From: JBGSTR01 sp963707135 | Lineage (GTDB): Bacteria; Pseudomonadota; Gammaproteobacteria; Chromatiales; Chromatiaceae | Assembly (NCBI GenBank): GCA_963707135.1 | Contig: CAVPOY010000024.1 | Coordinates: forward strand, 62,001-126,000 | DNA: 64,000 bases | Reading direction: 5' to 3' | In this document: positions 33,896 through 42,282 of the stretch, piece after piece | Position numbering within the stretch: position 1 is the stretch's first letter | Layout of the letters: each line of letters begins with the position of its first letter | Program-made: the position numbers and the translations under genes | Notes under the pieces: generated by a model | Told to the model about the DNA's origin: nothing | The model's database searches: none | What the model saw: only the letters and a program-made list of their open reading frames with translations

Positions 33896-35113
33896 TCAGG
33901 GACGTGCCAGGGGCGGCACCTCGGCACCGAGGCCAAGTGCCCGGTCCATGAACAGACGTTTCAACGGGGTGAGCCGATCGGTAGCCGCGAGACCCAGGCT
34001 GCGCACGGCGGCCAGCGGCCGCGAGCGGTTGCTGAACAGTCGCTTGAGCCCATCCATCGCCCCCAGCATCAGCAGGTTATCGCCGCGGCGCGCCCGCTCG
34101 TAGTGCCGCAGCGTCCACATGGAGCCGATCGGACGCCCGCGCTCGCGTGCCAGGTCCAGTGCCGCGGCCAGCTCGGCGGCGTCCAGGAAACCGAGATTGA
34201 CGCCCTGGCCGGCGAGCGGGTGGACGGCGTGGGCCGCGTCGCCGATCAGCGCCAGCCCTGGCAGCACGTAGTGCTCGGCATGCTGCAGCCGCAGCGGGAA
34301 CGCCGCCCGCGGCCCGTCGAGCCGCACGCGCCCGAGCCGGCCGTCGAAGGCGTCCGTCAAGGCGTTCGAGAAGGCCGTCTCGTCCATCGCGAGCAGCTCG
34401 CCGGCGCGCTCGTCGCTCGCCGACCAGACGATCGAGCAGCGCCCGTCCGCCAGCGGCAGAAAGGCCAGGGGCCCGGTGGGCAGGAAGCGCTGCCAGGCGG
34501 TCTCCTCGTGCCAGCGCTCGGGCCGAACGTTGGCCACGATGGCACGCTGATCGTAGTCCCATCCCCGGGTCTCGATGCCGGCCAGCTCCCGAACCAGCGA
34601 GTCGCGCCCGTCCGCCGCCACCAGAAGCCCGGCGCCCAGGGTCCGACCGTCGTCAAGCACCAGCCGCGCGCAACCGTCCGCCCGCTCGATGTCGGCAATC
34701 GACGCCGGGCAGAGAATCCGCACGTCGGCCGCCGCCTCGAGGCCCTCCCACAGGGCTAGCTGGATCGCGCGGTTCTCGACGATGTGGCCCAGATCCGGCT
34801 CGCCGATCTCGGCGCTGTCGAAATGGATGCTGCCACCCGCCACCGCATCCCAGACGTGCATCTGACGGTACGGGCTGGCCCCCAACTCGGCGATCCGCGG
34901 CCAGGCGCCGAGCCTCGACAGGATCCGCTGGCTCGCCCGGCTCAGCGCCGACACCCGCAGGTCGATCTCCCCGGAGGGCCAGTCCCGCGCGGGTGCCCTG
35001 GACTCGACGACGGTGATCGTGAGCCCCTTGCCGGAGCAGGCGCGGGCGAAGGCCGCCCCGACCATGCCGCCGCCGACGACGATCAGATCCGATCGCAACT
35101 CAGACCCGTTCAC
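33896..35113 (-). CDS. ubiI: FAD-dependent hydroxylase UbiI/VisC type
   Basis: 405 aa from a GTG at 35113, 14 nt inside the end of ubiH, with GGAGG 6 nt upstream. An earlier Met at 35158 would add unconserved residues. FAD-binding motifs: DLIVVGGGMVGAAFA near the N-terminus, DG-motif VAADGRDSLVRE, and GDAAHAVHPLAGQGVNLGFL. It belongs to the UbiH/UbiI/UbiF aromatic hydroxylases of ubiquinone synthesis; the exact ring position (C5 for UbiI) is inferred from its place after ubiH. Confidence 0.88.
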   Translation of the reverse strand: MNGSELRSDLIVVGGGMVGAAFARACSGKGLTITVVESRAPARDWPSGEIDLRVSALSRASQRILSRLGAWPRIAELGASPYRQMHVWDAVAGGSIHFDSAEIGEPDLGHIVENRAIQLALWEGLEAAADVRILCPASIADIERADGCARLVLDDGRTLGAGLLVAADGRDSLVRELAGIETRGWDYDQRAIVANVRPERWHEETAWQRFLPTGPLAFLPLADGRCSIVWSASDERAGELLAMDETAFSNALTDAFDGRLGRVRLDGPRAAFPLRLQHAEHYVLPGLALIGDAAHAVHPLAGQGVNLGFLDAAELAAALDLARERGRPIGSMWTLRHYERARRGDNLLMLGAMDGLKRLFSNRSRPLAAVRSLGLAATDRLTPLKRLFMDRALGLGAEVPPLARP

Positions 35114-36359
35114 GGCGGACCTCCAAGTCAGTCGGGGACGGGACCAGGGGCAGACCACGGGCGAGCCGCGGGAGTCGCCCGCCGATGCCCATGAATCCGC
35201 GGGCCACGAACGACCGGGCGACGGGCAGCAGGTCCAGGCCGAGCATCCCCGCCCCGCGCGCCAGCTTGAGCGGCGGCCAAGGGTTCACGAACAACCGCGC
35301 CAGGGCGTCCGTGACGGTCGCGACCGTCACCTGGTCCCGCCCTCGCCAGCGCCGATAGGCGGCGAGGGTCTCGGCGCCGCCCGGGTCTGAACCGCCAGCG
35401 GCGCTGCCGGCGAGGACCTCCGCCAGGGCCGCCACGTCGCGCAGACCCAGATTGAAGCCCTGCCCCGCAACCGGGTGCAACGTGTGAGCGGCGTTGCCGA
35501 TCAGAACCAGCCGCGTCTGCACCGGGTCGCGCGCCAACACCAGCCTCAGCGGGTAGCCGCGGCGCGGGGATGGGCGGGCGAACCGGCCGAGCCGGTAACC
35601 GAAGCGCGCCTGCAGTCTGGCAAGGAAGGCGTCGTCGGACAGGCCGACGATCTCGGCGGTCTCGTCGTTCTGGCAGGTCCAGACCACCGAGTAACGCCCC
35701 CCTGTCATTGGCAACAAGGCCAGGGGACCGGTGTCCGTGAAACGCTCGAACGCCACCCCCGGCCGGGGGCGGTCCGGCGTGACCGTGGCGATGACGGCGT
35801 CGTGACCGTAGCTCCGCTCCTCGGCCTGGAGCGAAAGGCGCTTGCGAACCGCCGAGTCGCCGCCGTCCGCGGCGACCAGCAAGCGGGTCCGCAGTGTCCG
35901 TGGCTCGCCGCCGTGCAGCACTTCCAGCTCGACCCGGTCCTGTTCAACCCGGTGGCCCGCGAGCCGCGCCGGGCACAGCAGGTCGACGCGGTCCGCCCCC
36001 AGCAGCGCCGACTGTATCGCCGCGCCGATAGCCCGGGCCGGCGTCACGTAGCCGAGGGCCTCGACGCCCAGCTCGGCCCGATCGAGGTGCGCAAACCCGA
36101 AGCGACCCCGGTCCGAGACATGGACCTGCCGGATCGGCTCCGCCTCGGGGGCGATCCGGGGCCAGAGCCCGATCGCGTCCAGGATGCGCCGGCTGCCCCA
36201 GGACAGGGCGATCACGCGCTCGTCGTAGCTGGGCTGCAACGGCGCATCCGCGGCGACCGCCTCGACGACCGCCACCCGGTGCCCGCTCCCGGCCAGCGCG
36301 CAGGCGAGCGACCCGCCGATCAGTCCGCCGCCGATGATTACCAGGTCGTACTCTTGCAT
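35100..36359 (-). CDS. ubiH: FAD-dependent hydroxylase UbiH (ubiquinone synthesis)
   Basis: 419 aa. FAD motif DLVIIGGGLIGGSLACALAG, then VAADGGDSAVRKRL and GNAAHTLHPVAGQGFNLGLRD, the last closely matching UbiH. It hydroxylates the benzoquinone ring in an O2-dependent step. It lies 38 nt after pepP and overlaps ubiI, in the conserved order ygfB-pepP-ubiH-ubiI. Confidence 0.92.
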   Translation of the reverse strand: MQEYDLVIIGGGLIGGSLACALAGSGHRVAVVEAVAADAPLQPSYDERVIALSWGSRRILDAIGLWPRIAPEAEPIRQVHVSDRGRFGFAHLDRAELGVEALGYVTPARAIGAAIQSALLGADRVDLLCPARLAGHRVEQDRVELEVLHGGEPRTLRTRLLVAADGGDSAVRKRLSLQAEERSYGHDAVIATVTPDRPRPGVAFERFTDTGPLALLPMTGGRYSVVWTCQNDETAEIVGLSDDAFLARLQARFGYRLGRFARPSPRRGYPLRLVLARDPVQTRLVLIGNAAHTLHPVAGQGFNLGLRDVAALAEVLAGSAAGGSDPGGAETLAAYRRWRGRDQVTVATVTDALARLFVNPWPPLKLARGAGMLGLDLLPVARSFVARGFMGIGGRLPRLARGLPLVPSPTDLEVRRERV

Positions 36360-36397
36360 TGAGGGTTTCTTCCGCCGCGCCCGCCGCGAGCAGCCGG

Positions 36398-37702
36398 TCA
36401 GGGTCGCATCAGGGCCTCGATCTCGCCGGCGTCCTTCGGCACACCGGCCGACAGGACCTCATGGCCGTCCCGGGTTATCAGCACGTCGTCCTCGATCCGG
36501 ATCCCGATTCCCCGCAGCGGCTCCGGAACCGGGTCCGTGGCCGGCATGTACAGCCCCGGCTCCACGGTCAGAACCATTCCCGGCTCAAGCGCGCGCCAGT
36601 CCTCATCGGTCTTATAGGCCCCGACGTCGTGGACGTCCATGCCGAGCCAATGACCGGTACGGTGCATGTAGTAGGGTTTGTAGGCCTCGTCCTTAAGTAG
36701 CTTGCGCACCGAGCCCTTGAGCACGCCCAGCGCGACCAGGCCCTTGGTCAGGACCCGCAGGGCGGCCTCGTGCGGCTCGAGCCAGTGGTTACCGGGTCGG
36801 GCCTTGTCGATCGCCGCGCGCTGGGCGGCGAGGACCAGGTCGTAGAGCGCCCGCTGGGCCGGCGTGAAGCGCCCGCCGATCGGGAAGGTGCGGGTGATGT
36901 CCGAGGCATAGCCCTCGAGCTCGCAGCCGGCATCGATCAGCACCAGATCGCCGTCCCGGAGCAGAGCGGAATTCTCGACATAGTGCAGCACGCAGGCATT
37001 GGCGCCGCCGGCTACGATCGGCTGATAGGCCTGATGACGCGCGCCCTCCAGGGCGCAGCGGTGCTGAAACTCGGCCTCCAGACGGTGCTCGCCCATCCCC
37101 GGCCGGCAGGTCCGCATCAGCTGACGGTGCGCGCCGGCGGAGACGCGCGCGGCCCGGCGCATCAGACGTATCTCCGCGGGACTCTTGCGCAGTCGCTGCT
37201 CGTGCAGAATCGTCTCGATGGCGATGAGTCCGTCGGGGGCGCGTGCGCCCGAACGGGCATTGGCGCGCACCTGATTGACCCAGCCCATGACGCGGGCGTC
37301 CAGCGCCGGGTCGGAGCCTACCGGGTAGTAGACGCGGGCCCTGCCGTCGAGCAGCCCCGGCAGGATGCCGTCCAGATCGGAAAGCGGGTGGGCCTGATCG
37401 GCGCCGTAGTCCCGGGTAGCGCCCTCGACGCCGGCCCTAGGCCCGTCCCATTGCTCGCGCTCCGGGTCGCGCGGCCGGCAGAACAGCAGGTACTCGCCCT
37501 CCTTGCGCCCCGGCGCGATGACGGCGTAGGCGTCCGGCTCCGGGAAACCGGTCAGGTACAGGAAGTCGCTCGACTGACGGAACGGGTAGTGGACGTCCCG
37601 GCTGCGCAGCGCCTCGCGGGCGGCGGGCAGGATCGCTACGCCGTCCTGGCCCACGGCCTTGGCCAGGGCCCTTCTGCGGCGCCTGTGCTCGGCGGCCGTC
37701 AC
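36398..37702 (-). CDS. pepP: Xaa-Pro aminopeptidase (aminopeptidase P)
   Basis: 434 aa from a GTG that overlaps the ygfB stop (GTGA). It removes an N-terminal residue before proline. The pita-bread metal site is visible: Asp in LIDAGCELEGYASDITRTFP, His in HRTGHWLGMDVHDVG, Glu in VEPGLY and in GIRIEDDVL. The N-terminal creatinase-like domain covers about residues 1-170. Confidence 0.94.
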   Translation of the reverse strand: MTAAEHRRRRRALAKAVGQDGVAILPAAREALRSRDVHYPFRQSSDFLYLTGFPEPDAYAVIAPGRKEGEYLLFCRPRDPEREQWDGPRAGVEGATRDYGADQAHPLSDLDGILPGLLDGRARVYYPVGSDPALDARVMGWVNQVRANARSGARAPDGLIAIETILHEQRLRKSPAEIRLMRRAARVSAGAHRQLMRTCRPGMGEHRLEAEFQHRCALEGARHQAYQPIVAGGANACVLHYVENSALLRDGDLVLIDAGCELEGYASDITRTFPIGGRFTPAQRALYDLVLAAQRAAIDKARPGNHWLEPHEAALRVLTKGLVALGVLKGSVRKLLKDEAYKPYYMHRTGHWLGMDVHDVGAYKTDEDWRALEPGMVLTVEPGLYMPATDPVPEPLRGIGIRIEDDVLITRDGHEVLSAGVPKDAGEIEALMRP

Positions 37703-38253
37703 CTCGCCTCCTCGGGGCCGGCAACCCGCTCCTCGTACACCAGCATCGCGGCGACCCAAACGAACTCGGCTACCTCGGTCAGTGCCTCCTCGTTCTCCTC
37801 GGCGTCCTCGAGCGCGTCGAGGTCCATCCGAGTCAGGGCGACGAAGTCCCGGAAGACCTCCCGGGTCTGCTCAGAGAGGTCCCGTTCGGAGATACCCTGG
37901 ACGCCCAGCGCGAACAGGAAGCCCCGCACCCAATCGTAGAGCGCGGTGGCCCGGGCCGCCAGGGGCTCGGTCTCGGCCGGTAGCAGCAGGGAGAACCCGA
38001 GCCCGGGTCCCCGAATCTGCTCCCAGGTCTGCCTCGCGAGACCGCTGAGACCGTCCCGGGCCTCGCCCGCGAGCACATCCCCGGTCCCGGCCTTGGGCAA
38101 CAGCTCGTCCAGCCAGCTCTCCTCCGCGGCCCGGTCGCCGCCGCAGATCAGCCCGCAGAGCATGCCGTGGGCCTCGCCGGGGGTCGGCGACAGCTCGCTC
38201 GCGGCGAGCCAGCGGCCGGCTTGGTCGTAGTCGATGTCCGTGGGCGGGGCCAT
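37699..38253 (-). CDS. ygfB: UPF0149 family protein YgfB
   Basis: 184 aa, acidic, all-helical. Seen: EAHGMLCGLICGG, ALYDWVRGFLFALG and the terminal EVAEFVWVAAMLVYEE, all hallmarks of UPF0149. In Pseudomonas a YgfB homologue affects resistance genes; its molecular role here is unknown. ATG 38253 is chosen because it gives family length; the frame runs to 38445 across the divergent promoter. Confidence 0.92.
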   Translation of the reverse strand: MAPPTDIDYDQAGRWLAASELSPTPGEAHGMLCGLICGGDRAAEESWLDELLPKAGTGDVLAGEARDGLSGLARQTWEQIRGPGLGFSLLLPAETEPLAARATALYDWVRGFLFALGVQGISERDLSEQTREVFRDFVALTRMDLDALEDAEENEEALTEVAEFVWVAAMLVYEERVAGPEEAR

Positions 38254-38382
38254 GGCAAGCGCGTTGAGGCGGGACCTTGAGGCGGGACGCGGGGATCGCG
38301 AATGATACCATGCACCCCGGCCGGATTGACCCTGCCGGACACCCCCTCTATAGTTCGTCGAACTCATTCGGAGCCGCGTACC

Positions 38383-38592
38383 TTGCCGAAATTCGATATC
38401 GACCAGTTGGAGCAGCAGGTGGACGCCCTGATCGGCCTTTGTCACCGGCTCCAGGACGAAAACAAGTCGCTGCGCGCCAGACAGAATACGCTGATAAGCG
38501 AGCGGGGCGAGCTGATCGAGAAGACCGAGCAGGCCAGAAGCCGGGTCGAGGCCATGCTGTCGCGTCTGCGGGCGATGGAGGAGAGTCTGTGA
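38383..38592 (+). CDS. Small coiled-coil protein upstream of zapA (TIGR02449-like)
   Basis: 69 aa with a TTG start at 38383 (GGAG 9 nt before). It is one long heptad-rich coiled coil (FDIDQLEQQVDALIGLCHRL, then a second Arg/Glu helix). Genes of this type precede zapA in many gammaproteobacteria and are thought to act in division like ZapB; that role is inference. Its stop overlaps the GTG of zapA. Confidence 0.82.
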   Translation: MPKFDIDQLEQQVDALIGLCHRLQDENKSLRARQNTLISERGELIEKTEQARSRVEAMLSRLRAMEESL

Positions 38593-38915
38593 GCGAGGAA
38601 CAGATCGGCGTCAATATCCGGGTCCTCGACAAGGAGTATCGGATCGCCTGTCAACCCGAGGAGCAGGATGACCTCTTGGCGTCGGCCCGTCTGCTGGATG
38701 GGCGGATGCGCGAGATCCGCCAGACCGGGCGCGTCATCGGCGCCGACCGCATCGCGGTACTGGCCGCCCTGAACATCGCCCACGAGCTGATCCAGACCCG
38801 CCAGGGCCTGGCCGGCGATCGGGATACGGCACGCCGTCTGGAGCTGATCCAGGAACGGGTTTCCCGTGCCCTGTCCCCCGATCCGCCGCTAGACGCAACC
38901 GGGGAAAGCGTATAG
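38589..38915 (+). CDS. zapA: Cell division protein ZapA
   Basis: 108 aa, GTG start overlapping the previous stop (GTGA). ZapA cross-links FtsZ filaments at the division ring. The globular head (IGVNIRVLDKEYRIACQPEE) is followed by helices DLLASARLLDGRMREI and RIAVLAALNIAHELI. It is followed at once by the 6S RNA gene, as in E. coli. Confidence 0.93.
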   Translation: MSEEQIGVNIRVLDKEYRIACQPEEQDDLLASARLLDGRMREIRQTGRVIGADRIAVLAALNIAHELIQTRQGLAGDRDTARRLELIQERVSRALSPDPPLDATGESV

Positions 38916-38917
38916 CC

Positions 38918-39120
38918 TGTTCCTCAAGACACCCCCTGCAGCGTTCGATAGCGGCCTGGGTATTTTCTTGAGCCTATATCGTACCCGGGGGACATGAATC
39001 GAGGCTGTTGTGCATGTCCGTCTCCGAGCGGAAAGCCTGAAGCCGAACCGACTGTCCCCACTTGAACCGCATGGTTCAAGAACAAAGGCCTGCAACGGCG
39101 CCCGCGGGGGGTGTCCCCAT
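38918..39120 (+). ncRNA. ssrS: 6S RNA
   Basis: It lies between zapA and ygfA, the canonical place. Ends pair as ACACCCCC (38929-38936) with GGGGGTGT (39107-39114). Internal blocks match proteobacterial 6S: GAGCCTATATCGTACC near 38975, TGTGCATGTCCGTCTCCGAG near 39010-39030, and the hairpin CTTGAACC/GGTTCAAG (39061-39080). 6S RNA mimics an open promoter and sequesters sigma70 polymerase in stationary phase. Exact ends are approximate. Confidence 0.88.
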
Positions 39121-39127
39121 TCCGCCG

Positions 39128-39760
39128 ATGCCTTCCCCACCGTCCCCGCCGCCGACCACGCGTCGCGAGCTGCGAGCCGCGCGAAGGCGTCTTTCCCCAC
39201 GAGAACAACAGCATCATGCCGCGGCCGTGACCCGCCGGCTCGCCCGCTGCCGGTGGTTCCTCGGGGCGCGCCGAATCGGCCTGTACTGGCCGTCCGACGG
39301 CGAGGTCGACCCGCGGCCACTGCTGCGGCATGCGCTGGGCCGCGGCCGGCGCTGCTTCCTGCCGGTGCTCCGCCCCCAGCCCCGCCGTGCGCTCTGGCTC
39401 GTGCGCGTCCGGCCCGGGGACCCGATGCGGCCGAACCGGTTTCGGATACCCGAACCCGCGCGCCGCGGCCGACACATGAGCCTCGCCTGGACGCTGGACC
39501 TGATGCTGGTGCCGCTGGTGGGGTTCGACGGCGCCTGTAATCGGATCGGCATGGGCGGCGGTTACTACGACCGTACGCTGGCCTTCCTGCGCGGGCGCCG
39601 GCACTGGCGGCGCCCGCGACTGATCGGGATCGCCCACGAGTGCCAACGGGTCGACAGGATCGACCCGCGGCCCTGGGACATGCCGCTCGACGCGGTGGTC
39701 ACCGAGCAGGGGGTTTACCGAAGGACGAACGCGGCGGACCCGGTCGCCTCCCGTGCCTAG
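39128..39760 (+). CDS. ygfA: 5-formyltetrahydrofolate cyclo-ligase (YgfA)
   Basis: 210 aa from ATG 39128; the in-frame ATG codons at 39062 and 39071 lie inside the 6S RNA and are not used. It converts 5-formyl-THF to 5,10-methenyl-THF with ATP. Motifs: RRELRAARRRLS at the N-terminus, LVPLVGFD and NRIGMGGGYYDRTLAF. It is processed from or co-transcribed with 6S RNA in other bacteria. The stop TAG sits in a CTAG that also gives the ilvA stop. Confidence 0.9.
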   Translation: MPSPPSPPPTTRRELRAARRRLSPREQQHHAAAVTRRLARCRWFLGARRIGLYWPSDGEVDPRPLLRHALGRGRRCFLPVLRPQPRRALWLVRVRPGDPMRPNRFRIPEPARRGRHMSLAWTLDLMLVPLVGFDGACNRIGMGGGYYDRTLAFLRGRRHWRRPRLIGIAHECQRVDRIDPRPWDMPLDAVVTEQGVYRRTNAADPVASRA

Positions 39761-41274
39761 CTTCCGGTGAAGATCCGGCAGGCCGGATTCCCGGTCTCTT
39801 CCCAGTACCGGTAACCGAGGGCGTCCATCGACCGGCGGAACTCGGCCTGATCCGAGGGCGGCACCTGGGCCCCCATCAGCACCCGGCCGTAGGCCGCCCC
39901 GTGGTTTCGGTAGTGGAACAGGGTGATGTTCCAGCGGCGCCCCAGCGCGCTCAGGAAGTCGAGCAGGGCGCCCGGCCGCTCCGGGAACTCGAAGCGCACC
40001 AGGGTCTCCGACCCGATGCCTTTCGCCCGCCCGCCGACCATGTAGCGGATATGGAGCTTCGCGGTTTCGTTGTCCGTCATGTCCAACACCCCGAGGCCCT
40101 TTTCGCCAAGCCGCCCGATCAGCTCCGCCCGCTCGGCGTCGCCGCGGGTCAGCTCGATGCCGACGAACACCTGCGCCCGTTCGGCGTCGGCGTAGCGGTA
40201 ATTGAACTCGGTGATCTGCCGCCGGCCAAGGATCCGGCAGAAGCCGAGGAAGCTCCCGGGGCGCTCCGGGATCTCGACGGCGAGCAGGGCCTCGCGCCGC
40301 TCGCCGAGCTCGGCACGCTCGGCCACGTGCCGCAGGCGGTCGAAATTCACGTTCGCCCCGCTCTCGATCGCCACCAGCTGCGCGCCGCGCAGGCCGGTGG
40401 CCTCGACGTAGCGCTTCAGCCCAGCCACGGCCAGCGCGCCGGCGGGTTCGGCGATCCCGCGGGTGTCGTCGAAGATGTCCTTGATCGCCGCGCAGATCTC
40501 GTCGGTCGTGACCAGCACCACCTCGTCCACGCGTGCCCGGGCAATCCGGAAGGTCTCCCTGCCGATCAGGCGCACGGCGACCCCGTCGGCGAAAAGGCCG
40601 ACCTGCTCCAGCTCGACTCGCCGACCCGCCGCGAGCGCATGGTGCAGCGTCGGGGCGTCCTCGGGCTCGACGCCGATGACCTTGACCTCCGGCGTCAGCC
40701 ACTTCACGTAGGCCGCGACGCCGGCGATCAGCCCCCCTCCGCCGACGGGTACGAAGATCGCGTAAGGCGGATCCGGGTGCTGGCGCAGTATCTCCATCCC
40801 GATCGTGCCCTGGCCCGCGATCACGTCCGGGTCGTCGAACGGGTGGACCAGCGTGAGCCCCCGTTCCTCGGCCAGGGTCAGGGCCTGGGCGTAGGCGTCG
40901 TCATAGGAGTCGCCGTGCAGCACGGCCCGACCGCCGAGCGCCCGGACCGCGCGCACCTTGATGGCCGGCGTGGTGCGCGGCATCACGATGGTCGCCTGGA
41001 TGCCGAGGCGGGACGCCCCCAGTGCGACCCCCTGGGCATGGTTTCCGGCGCTGGCGGCGATTACGCCGCGGGCCCGCGCATCCGGGTCCAGGTGCACGAG
41101 CTTGTTGTAGGCGCCGCGAAGCTTGAACGAGAAGATCGGCTGCAGGTCCTCGCGCTTCAGGTACACCGAGCTCCCCAGGCGGGCCGAGAGCTGATCGGCC
41201 CGGGTCAGCGGCGTCTCCCGGGCGACGTCGTAGACGCGGGCGCGCAATATCCGCTCGATGTAAGTGTCCGGCAT
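39757..41274 (-). CDS. ilvA: Threonine deaminase, biosynthetic
   Basis: 505 aa. A PLP enzyme making 2-oxobutanoate for isoleucine. PLP Lys51 lies in IFSFKLRGAYNKL; SAGNHAQGVA and the Gly-rich loop PVGGGGLIAG are present. Two ACT-like regulatory domains occupy about residues 325-500, the arrangement of isoleucine-inhibited IlvA. It converges on ygfA with overlapping stops. Confidence 0.95.
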   Translation of the reverse strand: MPDTYIERILRARVYDVARETPLTRADQLSARLGSSVYLKREDLQPIFSFKLRGAYNKLVHLDPDARARGVIAASAGNHAQGVALGASRLGIQATIVMPRTTPAIKVRAVRALGGRAVLHGDSYDDAYAQALTLAEERGLTLVHPFDDPDVIAGQGTIGMEILRQHPDPPYAIFVPVGGGGLIAGVAAYVKWLTPEVKVIGVEPEDAPTLHHALAAGRRVELEQVGLFADGVAVRLIGRETFRIARARVDEVVLVTTDEICAAIKDIFDDTRGIAEPAGALAVAGLKRYVEATGLRGAQLVAIESGANVNFDRLRHVAERAELGERREALLAVEIPERPGSFLGFCRILGRRQITEFNYRYADAERAQVFVGIELTRGDAERAELIGRLGEKGLGVLDMTDNETAKLHIRYMVGGRAKGIGSETLVRFEFPERPGALLDFLSALGRRWNITLFHYRNHGAAYGRVLMGAQVPPSDQAEFRRSMDALGYRYWEETGNPACRIFTGS

Positions 41275-41470
41275 GGTCCGCTCGATCAGCGAAATTGTCC
41301 GCGCCTGGGCCGCTCCTTGCCCCCTCGTCCCGGTGGGAGAGGGAACGGGGCGAGGGGCCTACGCTACTAATCGAGGCGATGGTACCCGCAATCCGCTCGC
41401 GCGGGGGAGGCCAGGCCCGGTTCTGCTATGATCCCGGCGGTCCTAAACAGCTGTTCGGGAGGGCAATGCA

Positions 41471-42136
41471 ATGAATCAGGACGCCATGAAGCGCCAGGCC
41501 GCCGAGGCCGCGCTCACCCATGTCGAGGGCGGCGTGATCGGTGTCGGCACCGGCTCCACCGTGAATCACTTCATCGATGCGCTGGCGGCGGTCAAGGGCC
41601 GCATCGACGGCGCGGTCTCGAGCTCCGAGGCCTCGACCGCGCGGCTCGAGGGCCACGGGATTCCTGTCTACGACCTCAACGCCGTCGGCGAGCTGGCCGT
41701 CTATGTCGACGGCGCGGACGAGTCCAACCGGCAGCTGCAGCTGATCAAGGGCGGCGGGGGCGCGCTCACGCGGGAGAAGATCGTCGCGGCGGCGAGCGCG
41801 CGCTTCGTCTGCATCGCCGACGAGAGCAAGCTGGTCGATGTCCTAGGGCGCTTCCCGCTGCCCGTGGAGGTGATCCCGATGGCGCGAAGCTACGTGGCCA
41901 GGGAGCTCGTGCGGCTCGGCGGCACCCCGGTCTGGCGGGAGGGTTTCGTCACCGACAACGGCAACCTGATCCTCGACGTCCAGGGTATGGAGATCCTGGA
42001 GCCCGCGCGGCTCGAGCAGCAGATCAACAACCTGGCCGGAGTCGTGACGGTCGGCATCTTCGCGCTGCGCCCGGCCGACGTGCTGATACTCGGGACCGCG
42101 GACGGGCCGAGAACGGTCGTCGCCGGCGGCGGGTAA
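41471..42136 (+). CDS. rpiA: Ribose 5-phosphate isomerase A
   Basis: 221 aa. It interconverts ribose 5- and ribulose 5-phosphate (pentose phosphate pathway, Calvin cycle). GVGTGSTVNHFID, DGADE and KGGGGALTREKI (active-site Glu) are diagnostic. GGGAGGG lies just before the ATG. It is convergent with the porin across a shared hairpin. Confidence 0.95.
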   Translation: MNQDAMKRQAAEAALTHVEGGVIGVGTGSTVNHFIDALAAVKGRIDGAVSSSEASTARLEGHGIPVYDLNAVGELAVYVDGADESNRQLQLIKGGGGALTREKIVAAASARFVCIADESKLVDVLGRFPLPVEVIPMARSYVARELVRLGGTPVWREGFVTDNGNLILDVQGMEILEPARLEQQINNLAGVVTVGIFALRPADVLILGTADGPRTVVAGGG

Positions 42137-42224
42137 CCCGTCAGCGGCCGATCGACTCGCCCCCGGTCGAAAGACAAGGGGAGCGTGGGAGTCCCCGGGT
42201 GGGAACGCCCTATCGGCAGTCCAA

Positions 42225-42252
42225 CAAAAAACGGGGCCCGAAGGCCCCGTTT
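42225..42252 (-). terminator. Intrinsic terminator of the porin gene
   Basis: AACGGGGCC (42230-42238) pairs with GGCCCCGTT (42243-42251) around a CGAA loop. Read on the minus strand it ends in TTTTTTG, making a strong porin terminator; on the plus strand only two or three T residues follow, so it may also stop rpiA weakly. Confidence 0.88.
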
Positions 42253-42282
42253 CAACTACCACTTAGAGTTCTAGGCCGAGGC

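Noticed and set aside
38924..40702. 592-codon minus-strand frame over 6S RNA, ygfA and ilvA
   Set aside because: It overlaps 6S RNA, is antisense to ygfA and out of frame with ilvA; the Arg/Gly/Pro-rich translation has no motif.
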